Assembly: GCA_020796225.1 (NCBI GenBank)
Contig: CM036756.1
Location: 61,904,644-61,968,643, forward strand
Length of the DNA stretch: 64,000 nt
From: Arion vulgaris
Taxonomy: Eukaryota; Mollusca; Gastropoda; Stylommatophora; Arionidae
Direction: 5' to 3'
The position numbers were made by a program, and so were the translations under genes. Below, piece by piece: positions 34,101 to 46,100 of this stretch (positions are counted from its first letter, which is position 1; each line of letters opens with the position of its first letter). The notes under the pieces were generated by a model. It ran no database searches, was not told the origin of the DNA, and saw nothing but the letters and a program-made list of their open reading frames with translations.

Positions 34101-37100
34101 ACTTAAAGAGAGCTACACAAATCAAATTTGCATACCTCTATTTATCTCCATCTGAAGATCAAACGTTTTCACACAGTCTTTCACATCTGAAAGACACAGT
34201 GAACTTTTGGCAACAAGTTCAAACTTTGGTACCCTGATCAAACAAATATAGTAATGTATTATACAATACCTTTGTAATGAAAAGCAAGTAAAATATAAAT
34301 ATGTGTATCTGTGCAGAAAATATATAATTATTAGAATAGTATACATCATATACTGTCTAAGACTATGATTTATAACTTTCTTCTTCTTCTTCACATTTCA
34401 AATTCCTAATGGTTCCTTCCAACAAATTTACTTCTTCTTTGTCACTTTATTCATGTGAGAACTTTCATTTAGTTTAATATGCTCTTTAAATAAATACTGT
34501 CCAACTATTTAATATGTGTGCATAATATTAGTTTTGCAACTTTCATTTGTTCAATGTAGATAACATGGCATGTGAAGGGATTTTAGTGACATCCAGGATT
34601 AGATTACTAACCTAGGACACTAAAGCATCTTCAAGTGTTACATCCTGAAATATGGCAGCTTTTTTCATTGATTTTAAAAAAGGGTTTTAAAGTCGAAGAA
34701 TTGACTTCATTGCACCGAGTTTTACCCCATACGGCTTGGTCCCTCTTCGAAGAAATGGCATGCCACCTGCCTAGAGTATTGCACAAAGCACGAACTCCAT
34801 AGCTCTAGCAACAATCCTAGGCGTCTCTGGAAAAAACTACACTTGTGAACAGAACGTGTGGTCCGGATTCGAACCCACGACCTTCGACTCGCAAATCAAA
34901 GGGCATAACCACTTATCCACAGAGATCTCCTTTTTTTCATTGAACTACATAGGGACTGAGCAACTGCACTAAACTGGTCAACAAAATATGTTTACTTTTG
35001 TGGTACAACACGCTGAGAGAAATCCATATTATACAATCAACCTGGGGAGACAACTGAGTTCAAATCCTATCTGTGTCCCTAATTTACAGAATACTTGGGA
35101 ACTCAGTAAATGTAGCCCAAAACCACTCTCAGAGAGCAAGTGTAAAAGTCAAACACGCAACAAAGCTAAAGCAGAGACTTCAACAATTTATATAGCAAAG
35201 TCAAGAAAACTAACCAAAGGAAACCAGACACAGAAACTAGAAGAATAACAAACACACAGCAATGAGTTTTCTGGAAAGTTTTACATTGTCCGAACATAAT
35301 CTCACCAACCAGAAAATTAATTGTGCACAAAGAAAACTAAAGGTCATAAAGTTCCAGTTTCAGACACAATTACCAGGAATTGTATTCTAAAACTAGGCCC
35401 AGATGGATAGTAAGTGCTTCTTAACTTTGTCAACAGAACATGGCAGAAAACACTCTTCCAAAAGCATATCTATCAACAGACATCAAACCCAACCTTAAGA
35501 AAAGAAAAAAACAGGCCAGTAGAAGCACCTTATAACTACAGTCAGTTCTCTCAGACTTTAGCAATAGGAAATGTTGATGAAAGAAAGTGTAAATAGCAGG
35601 CTGAAAATAACTAGATAATAGACGAATGACAAGTTTTTACAGAGCTGTAGAACTAGCGTGGTTTTTGAATGTTTCTCATGAAAAACATCTTCAATTCACT
35701 GAGGGATGTAGTGCATCATTTCTTCATTGGATCTAAATTAGCTTTGAGTGGTCTAAAAATGGGGTTTTTCAGATTTTCCGTCACACTTGTGTTTGTAACG
35801 TGCTTCATTGCTCTTTATGCACAACTGAGTAAACTTATATGTTTGCAACCATTTGGGTTGGTCAGATTTTGTATCCATATGACTTCTATCCATGTCTGTT
35901 GTATGCTTCCTATGTCTGACTGCAGTTTAATTCTACCAGCAACTTGTGTTTTTCTTTGTACCTAGACATATTAGCATTTCATTTCTTATCACATGTTTAT
36001 CTGCTTCTTTTTTAAAAGTAATTTCATAGCCTTTTTTATTTCTTCTGTTGTTAGATAACCAGCGAGCCACAGGAACCATCAGTATGCATATCCTTTGTTG
36101 AAGGAGATTGAGCACCTATGGGCCTGCCTGGCGTACTATGATGTGGGTTTAGCAGCCAATAATCAAACTATTATTAGAATTGCTATCCTGTGCTCATTTG
36201 GTGAACTCTTTTTATGTTGTTTTATTGTGTGTAAACAACAAAACAACCATCTGTGATGGTGTTTTCTATCTGTTGGTACATCAACATCGCATGCGCTTGT
36301 CTAGTGCTCAATTTAATCAAATGCAGATTTTTTTCCCTGTGAGCATGTTTCCGTCTTGTTTAATTGTGGCTTATTTGTTGTGTGATCCTTGGTTATTTCT
36401 TACTTTAGCTAGCTTCCATAGTTTGTTTCTTTCTCTGTCCAAAATAAGATTTTTCATTTTATCCTTCCAGCAGTCTCTTATCTGATATAGGGTTTTCTGT
36501 ATTTAAAAGTGGTAGCTTTAAGTGAGATGTTTAGTTCTGTTGTTTGATTTATCTCTTCTGTGGTTCTTGCAAAACTTATTTTATCCTCAAGCTTTTGTAA
36601 TTCTTCTGTCCTGTATGGTTTGTAATTTTTCCTTGGCCCTCGAGGAATGATTTTTGTTATTGTTTGTAGTATTGCTTTGTGGAAACGTTTTGCCACTTCT
36701 TGCATACTTTTATTTCCTAAGCACTGTCAACTTTTATTCTCCTGTGATCACATTATGTTCACAGTGTCTGTGCATACTTTATATTGTTCTTCTAACAATT
36801 GTTAAAGCCTCACCATGACAACTCTGTAACTGATCAGAGAATAATCAATATCTCATAAAACATACAATTAATTAGTTTAGTTTAGTTGTCAGATCATCAT
36901 CACTACACATCAAACCAGTTAGTCCATTAGTGCTCTGATCTCCTCAGTAGGCCTATGTATTTCAGCGTGTGGTGACTAATGACACCAGTTCTTTGTTGGT
37001 ATACGATTCTTCTTTGGCTACCAGTATAGCTATACTTATACAATTAATAAACGATATCACTTTCAAAATAAAATCTTACAAATTGATGCAAATAATGTTT

Positions 37101-40100
37101 CAATATACTTACAGAATCATGTTTCCCATAACATCTGTATCATTCTGAATGTATTATAAAGTGATTGAGAGTTGATAGTGTTGTTATCAAAAGTTTTAAT
37201 TTATTTTTAACATATAATCACATTATTCTATAATAAACTGTTAAATATTCCATTAATAATATAAATAGTAGTCAGTTCTAGAAATCTCTTCTTATCCTGA
37301 CACTGTGAGGTAAAACAGGATTGGAAAAAACATTCATCTATTTTTACATCAAAATTTTATGAAGAACAAATCTACACCAATTTAAAATGTGATACTCAAA
37401 CAATTATATACAGATGATAAATATATCCCGTAGCATTTGCCAACCATTGGCTGTGAAATTCCTGTTAATTCACATTTGTTATCCCAAACATAAGTATGCA
37501 GGAGGTAGGCGGATCAGTTCTTTCCTTATTTGTGGAACATCAGTTGCCTATATTGAAAATACAGACCTTTTTTCTCGATTCAAAAAGGAAACGTTCCTCG
37601 TGTTAGGCTGTTCTATCCCACATGTATATAATAGGTACATCACTTGAAACCATAACATAGAAGATAAAGGGGCAGGAAGATTATATTCTGCAGTAAACTG
37701 GAAGACAAACACTGGATATGGTTATGCAAAAGACTTCATCAAAGACCTAAGCAGAACAGACCAGGTTATTATATTTTGCCTACCTACCAGACACTGCAGA
37801 CTCAATAGACACTTACATAGACTATAAATAAGTCAAACAGCTCTCTGCTAGTGTCATTAGGCAAAACAGACACCGAAGCATGTCCTGCAAGACTGTCCTT
37901 TCCTGAGTGAGCTGAGAAGCAACATGTGACCATACTGAGTCCACTTAAAAACTAAGCTTTGAGGAAACCTGAGAAACCTGAAGCTGACTGCCCAGTTTGT
38001 GGTCCACAGTAAACTAAGTGCATAATCAAAGATCACTAAAGAAGAAGACATTGTGTGTATATTGAGACTTTTTCTTCTTTGTTCTGACTGAAAAAATGCA
38101 TTTGGTACACTGCATCGCAGTTAAGAACAAGGCTGCGATATTTACACCTTTGGACCCAACAAATCCACTTAGAGTACAGCATTATTGAAACCAGTTTCTT
38201 TCTTCGATTGATGGTTACTCAGCTTTTGTACAGGGAAGCAACCTACTACTCTGACCACCACTTGGAAGGGGAGTAGAGTCTTAGTCAGCTTTAGTTTTCT
38301 GAAGGTCATCTTCTGTCATCTAACTGACTGTATTATAGATCTGGAAACTTAACTGTAACATCAGGAAATTAAAAAAAGGAGACAAACTGTTGGGTATCAC
38401 TTACAGTAAGTCTTGGATACAGATGCGTCATAATGTGATATAATACTTGCAATATTACAATATTTCCTACAATGCTTGGAAATACTGTGCTTGGCTATTA
38501 TCAAACCAGTTATCCAAATTCTTTAAAAGATTTCTTCATCAAATGAGGCATCTATATGACGAAGTGGTTAAGACGTTTAATTGTCATTCTAAAGGTTGGG
38601 GTCTGAATCCGGGCTGAGTCACATATACATTTTTTTCATGAGATCCCTAAGATTGTCGCTGGAGCTACAGAGTTTGTGCTTTATGCAACACTCCCTGCAT
38701 TTCTGGCAAAAGGGACGAGGTCATATGGGGAAACATGGTGCAATGTAGTCATTCCTTCGCCTTTCTTCAATGAAATGAAGACCAGAAGACTTCAAATCAT
38801 ATGTACTTAACAAAGACTAAAAGCTTAATGAAGCCTTCTGAAACACAAAGATCCTTACCAAACCAGACAAACGTTTTCCAACACTGCGACCAATGGAACC
38901 TGATATATCATTTACTTTCTTGCGCATCTTCTTAGTAGCTTGTGCCATAGAAAACTCTTCATGTAAGTCATGACAGTAAACCTCCAGCTTCATCACAAAG
39001 TCGTGTGGGACTTCTTCACTAAAGATAAAATTACCAGAACAAATTTTATTAATTTCTTTAATAAGCTTTTTTCTGTTTTCAAAGTGTGTTTTTTAAAAAC
39101 CAGACTTCAAACAAAGAAGCGTATATTTTTAACTTTCAGGGATCGTTTTTCGTTTTTCAATGCCAAGTCCTTGTATTCGTTTTTTGTATGGTACACCTTG
39201 TACCGTAAGACTTGCATCATACTGAGAAAATATATCGCACGGCCCTGGCCGAGTCATATGGGATAAGCCTCAGATGCAATGAAGTCAATTTTTGGTTTTT
39301 ACCCCACTTTAACTAAGTGTCCCTTCATTTCGTTCGCTTGAAATACTGTCTACATATTCAACGTTGTCCCTTGTATAAACTTCACTGTCTTTTGCATCTC
39401 ACACAGAGGTCCGTGTAGTTTTATGTAACTATGTGTGAGTTTGAACTAAATCAGAATGACAGAGAAAAAGAGAGACAATGATATAAAGAATGATACAGAT
39501 CATGTTTCTAATAGTATCATATTATGATAAAGACAATGATACTTACAACAGAATGATGTCTTCAAATGTGATGTCTGTCATGCTTCTGTCCACATTGTTG
39601 ATCATCGAGGTGTCATAAATGTCTGTCCCAACTTTCAGCACACAGAACACAGCATATCGACGATAATCTGAACCAGGAAGAGACAGGTATAACTTAATAA
39701 AATATAATACAATTTTCCATTTCTCGTGCCAAAGGTACCAGGTTTGCTTCCTTGTGGAGACATCTGGATATTTTTCCACAGATCTCGGATCTCAGTGTAG
39801 GTGAGATCGAGTTCCTAGTCCTATCGAAACGGACGATAAAACGTAGGTCCCTTGTTCAATTTGAGCATTTAAAGAGAAGTCATCTTGCGTTCGTGAAAAT
39901 CGCAATTTTACAGCAGCAGACTCTCAGGATGCTCAGTCTGTAGCTGCCACGGAGATTTCGAAGATATCTCCTAGTGCCAATCGAAAAGCGATTGGACGAA
40001 ATAAAACTAATCTCTAGCAAATTTGAGCATTAAAGAACTCTGGCCGTTCAAAATCGAAAAGAGCAGACTGGAAAGCCGCTGCCCGGACAAAATTTATTAG

Positions 40101-43100
40101 ACAAGATTGAAAATAAAATTCCTAAAAATATCTTCACCATCTTCAAATTACATCGGGGCCTCGCGCTAGGAGATCGTGCACTGCAGCTGAGATCTTCCTG
40201 TGTAAGAAAGAGCCTGGAGGAGCACCTATGGTTACTCACCGAAGTGCAATGATGTGGGTCCTATCAATCAATCAATACATTTTCCCATATCATTTTCAGA
40301 CCTCAGAGTATGAAGTGACCTCACTTCACATTTCTATACCCTTGTGTGCAGGAGGTAGGAGTGTCATTTCCTTTCCTCATGTGTGAAATGTCAGATGTGG
40401 GATTCCACACGTGAATAAATTAATTGACCCATCTATATCCTGCACAATAGGGCATGAAAATGTTATACGGTACCTCCTTCATACCCTAGGTCCGGAAAAG
40501 CTACAGGACTTTTTTAAAGTCAATAGTATTTGCTCAAATTAGTTATGTTGCTTATGTGTATTAGTTTGATTGATCCTATCTTTTGATTTAGAGACCCCTA
40601 GGATTGTTGCTGGAGCTACGGAGTTCGTTCTTTGTGCAATACTCTCGGCAGGTAGCGTGCCATTTCTGCGGAGAGGATCGAGCCGTATGGGGAAAACCCA
40701 GTGCAATGAAGTCATCCTTCGGCTTTAAACCCTTTTTGATACAAACCATATGGTTGGAAACAATGAATCTTTGTAAATGTAAGTTTGTAAAACTGTTTGC
40801 ATACTTTATTTTCATTTTTTTTTTTAATTTACGTTGATTGGTTACAGTTTAACTCTAATCTACATAATATTGATACATAACTGGTTAACTACCTCCTTTG
40901 TTTTTGAAATGATCTGTATCCCTCCACATCAATGGAATGCGTATATCTGTGGATGCAAACAAAGACGAAGAATATTTTTTAAATATGGTGTGTGATCAAT
41001 ATATATTTTTTTTGTTAAAGTGTATTTCCCAAAACCACCTACACCATTTTACTTTACAGAATATAAGATTGCATCATCACCATTGGTCTCTTTGACTCAG
41101 GAGAATTAGGTTTTGCGTCACGTATTTTGTTTTGTGCTGAATCATGTCTGTTGTGGCTTATGGTTCTAGAGTGGCAGTCCTTGCTAGTAATTGCAGGTAA
41201 AATTGGAGACAGAAGCTGATACATGATGGTCTCTCTGCCCTCTGTGCTCTCTTTTTCCTCCATATGTGATAGTGTTTTTCTTCTTTTCGTTTTGAGCCAT
41301 CCCTCACTGTCGCTCGCCATGTTCTCCTGTCTTTGACCATCCGATCCCAATATAAGCTTTAGTGTAGTAAATAAAGAATAAATTAAACTGTACCAACGAA
41401 GAACATGTGTACGCTGAAGGCTAGGCAGTCCATCCATAAGGCTTCAAAATAGCTGCTAATCAAGTTGAGGCATCAGGCTTGGTTTAATTCTCGGCTAGGT
41501 TTGCTAAGTCATGTATTATACAGATATGAATGAGATTGCGTATCTTCTTTGTGTTCGTTCCTTGCAACCAAGTTAACCACTTTTTGTGATCTGCGGGGTT
41601 TGAGCCGAGAACGAGATAGCGTATGACAGCAGATTGATTGTATTACCTGTTCTATGTTAAAACTGGATATTGGGGAGGGGGGCGTCTGCTAAATGTGAAG
41701 CCCACAATGCACCAATGGTCTTTGGTAGGATACAAGCCTTATTCCAGGTCGAAGAAATGTCTCTAAAGATCTATACTTCTGGCAGGGCAGACCAGGTCCT
41801 CGAGCTTGGTTGGCAGCTGGTCTATAATGAAAACTCCGACAGACGGACACATAGAGCTCCCTTATCTGATCCAGCAGCTTGCATGGTTCCGAATTTTCGG
41901 TATTATCAATCCTTTTAAGGCTAAAAGGCAAGTCGAGAGAGGATCGTATCGCGTATTCATGGACGGCACACAGTCTCTACATTTTGTCCAGACATAATGC
42001 TATATAGAGGTTCACTTCATAACTTAGCAAACATCGGAGAGAATACGAAACGGAGGCAGACAAATGACAATTTAGAGGATAAACAGTGGAGACAGATATG
42101 TACAGTGTTGGTCAAACATGGGGTATCCAACAAAGTAGGACAATAGCCTGAGCAAAGCATATATTTTGTTGGTGCCCTAGAAGACTACCAAATACTTCGT
42201 TGATCAGTGACCAAATGAAAGAAGAAGTGAAGTATAAACAATAGTATTGATAATATAATCAATTTAGAATGACGATAGCGTAAGTTCTCTTACCTGAAAC
42301 ACTTACTTGGGCTGTGCATGGTAACTGATTGCCTTCAGGTGAGCTAAGAACAAAGAGAATAATACTAAACATTCAACTTACAATTTTAATAGAGGACATG
42401 AACATAACACTTACCTTATCACGGGCAATGTGATTTTTTTAAATGTAGTAATAGCCCTATAGCGTTTATTGGTTTGATCGATTGAGTGATTGCTTGTATT
42501 GGACCATCATCAAGGCCCTTCAGTGAATATACATGTGTGCTTCGATCTCTTTCTTAGACAAAAAGATCTCAATCGCAGTTCACGGACAGCGTAGGACCGG
42601 CGAGTGTCCCCGGTGTAATTTGAAGATGGTACAAATTTTGTAGGAATTTCATTTTAATCTTTCAAGTGTATGACCTTAATCCATTGAGATCAGGGATCTC
42701 TTTCTTACACAGGAAGATCTCAGCGGCACTGTACGAACTCCGTAGCACCGGCGAGAGTCCCCTATGTAATTTAGAAGATGAGAATATTTGGTATGATTTT
42801 TTTGATTTTTCATCAATCTTTCCAATAAATCTTTCCCATGCAAAGGCTTTCCAGCCTACTCTTCTCGATTTTTTAACTGCCAATGGTTCTTTTACGTGCT
42901 CGAACGCGGACCTACGTTTTATCATCTGTCTCCGATAGGACTAGGAACTCGATCTCCCCTACTCTGAGATCAGTGATCTCTGAAAACATATCCAGATAGC
43001 TCGACAAGGGATCGAATCGAGTACCTTTGCAACGATAGTCGAGCATCTAACCTCTACGCCACAGATCCAATGTTTCCGTAAGAATCTCAAAAACATTATC

Positions 43101-46100
43101 TTAATTTATGTTGTCTCTCGGAGTGTCAATCTCTTGCAGTAAATAAATAGTTAACACAATTGTCATTGATGTCTTCTTCTTCTTTGCGTTCGTTCTTTAC
43201 CACAATTTTAATCACTCTTTGTGATACGTTTGATCTTTGCCAAGAACGTGATACGTTGCACATTGGTTGATTGGTTAAACGCATATACTTCTACACGTTT
43301 AGGACATGTGCATCCGATTTCAGTCAAACCTCCTTAGTCGCCTCTTACGACATGCTGGCAGGTAACAGTGGTTCTATTCTTTACACCCCAAATTTGGGCC
43401 CAGGTAACCACTCGGGCGGTCATTGATGAGAAATGGCCGAGTCTAAGACATTGGAACGATTGCGAGAATTAGGAGTTAGTCTGAACATGCCAGACAGTGT
43501 CGTTCTCGTTGTAGCGAGAGAAGATATAATAATAAACTCCTCATGAGCAAGTAGACTTTGGGATGGCTGCTGCAGTGAAGAACGGAACACGCATAGGAAT
43601 ACCAATGGCCATGCGTTGATCGCAAAACAACATCTTCTTCGAGCGCTCCATATCGACCACTTGTTAACCTCTGTTTGAGATTTGTATATGATCGAATCTC
43701 TCGGTTACAGACTGGATTTCGATTCTAAAGCAGCCGATCTCTCGATTATCCGTTGTATTGACGCAGTTATGGATCACTTACCAAGTCGCATACGGCAGTC
43801 TTGATATCTATGATTTCTGCTTCTTTTGGCAGCTGATTTTTATGAGCAGATTCGACCGTAGAACCGTACCCATTCAGAGGACGTTCACCATGTTATGCGC
43901 CTCCTGGCATCCGTTTCGAAGCTTTGTCGTACATTATCCGAAATAAAGCATGCTGATCAGTTATGCTACAAGAGATAACATCTGATTTCGACGATTTTAT
44001 TACTAGTACTTCCTGCTTATCTCATCCTCTTGCAGCTTTGTATCGCAGCACCTTCTTGCCTTGCAAGCAACACAGAGTGAAAATATAACAATTGTCAACA
44101 AGTAGCAAATCATTCACTCTGATAGCTATTTTTTTTTACTTTCTCTTACATTGAGTTTCCAAGAATTTCTAAAGCTTTAAGTCGCTGAAGTTCAGACATG
44201 TAAGCAAGGATTCGAATGTTGGTGGACAAGAGATTTTTGGTGACCTCCAGGATCTGAGCTGGGTGCTTACTGACCATGAGAAGTCGAGCTATCCCTTCTG
44301 CATTTGATCTCGTGGTCAATCTTATGCTGAAGGACATGATCCTGTTAACAAAATCCCAAAATAAGTTTTAACAACAGTTCATATGAAAATGATGCGTTAT
44401 AGTTAACGAAGAAAACAAATAACGAGGTTTTCAATCAGGCCTGTACACGAAGAAACCGTATCAAAATAATAAGAATCAGAAAATCAAGGCTCTTCTGGCA
44501 TATAATACGAAGAGAAGGTTTAGAACATTTGGTGACAACAGGTAAAATCTAGGGAAGGAGAGATAGTGGGAGACAGAGAGAGAAGAGGTTGGATGGACTG
44601 ACAACTTGGTTCGACAAAAGATCTACGTCAGAATTGATTACCTGCACGAAGGTGAGAGAGTTGTGGAGAGACATGATCGTCTACACCGGCAGGCATTGCA
44701 CTTGATTGATTGATAACTAATAAGAAAATAAATTAAAAAAGGACAGATAGATATTTATATGTGAGTGATAAGCATAAGAATTCTTAACATGTGTGCGCAT
44801 TTATGGAAAGGTGTAAAGCTACTTCCATATGGTTTATGAATGATGTGTGCATGTATGTTATATGTGCATACTTGTGTGTATGTATGTTGCTATTTTGTCT
44901 CATATGTACTGACACAACAAGCTTATCCCATGCGTTTGTGCAAGTACTGTTCGATCGAATCTGACCTGGGGTCAAAGGCGCAAGGAAAGAACGGCACGCC
45001 GGATTAGTGAGCTGGCGTTAATCCCCTGCCCTCACCTCCAAGTGGTGACCCTGGTAACAGACGGTAGTTCCAGTCTGGCTAAGAGGGCAGGTGCCGTGGA
45101 AGAGCTACTCTGGGGCAAGTAGAGATGCAAAAGTAGTCACGCTAGATGGGATCCGCTCGCAACACAGACGAGCGAACTCCCAGAGTAACTATTAATGCTC
45201 GCCTCTCCGGCCGATGGAAAAGCTGGAGCGTGCAACCGCGAGGGCGAAACCAGGATCCCGCGCATGCGTCTCTTGAGCCGCTCTCTTGAGCCGATGAGTA
45301 TGCTGGGTGTCGAGTTGAGCCGCACGTGGTCCACATAGGTCAAACTCTGACCCCATCACAGAGATGGGGCACGACTCAAATCCATCAAAGAGACGCTGAC
45401 CCGGTGTGGCAAAATTGAAGCCCGCGCATGCTTCTTTTGAGCCTCTCTCTGAGCCGATCAGCATTCTGGGAGTCGAGTTGAGCTGAGCGTGGGTCCACGA
45501 TGGGAATTGACGGAAATGGTGATGTAGGCACCAGGGCAGAGCGTGCACGCATGCGAGCGATGCACGGGTGGTCCTTAGTGGCGAAACCCGTAACCCCATC
45601 ACATAGATGGGAGACCGGGTTGAGTCACAGACGGCGACAGCCCAGGCAAATGGGAGCACGATACGGAAGGCACGGAAAATATGAGCACGGCGAGAACTGA
45701 TGGTGACCAGGCACCAGGGCAGAGCTAGCACGCACGCTGATGACGCCATAGACGCCACCGAGGGCAGGCGAGCATGGCACTCGCATGCAGGGCAAGACAG
45801 GACGCGGCAGGCACGGCAAGCAGCAGGCACGTGGGTGTGCAGAACAACTGGAAAGCTCAGCAGAGGTAAAGCCAGTGCGTGTTTCCGCTCACAGGGAAAT
45901 ACTGCTGCCTTGTAGTTTGATTGGGGACAATCAAAGGCTAGCGGAGCATACCGTACACAAACTGACGGGCGGCAAACCAAGGAGTCCACAAAACGACCGG
46001 TTTGCTGGGCATATGGCGCTCATAAGCCCGGGAGGGCAGGCCGTCTAAGGGTCGCTGCCCTAAAAGAAAATGGCAACCTGCTGCCTTGTGGGTTATGGCT

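Noticed and set aside
34672..34929. tRNA gene on the minus strand
   Set aside because: Boxes A and B are good, but the sequence lacks a full acceptor stem, continues into a repeated body and has target duplications, so it is a SINE head. The same holds for the heads at 7040, 9885, 42990-43078, 52310-52370 and 60583.
45192..45989. 265-codon minus-strand open frame in a GC-rich block
   Set aside because: It lies antisense within the S element. The frame is not kept in the other full copy and shows no domain, only repeated Ala/Cys/Pro-rich text.
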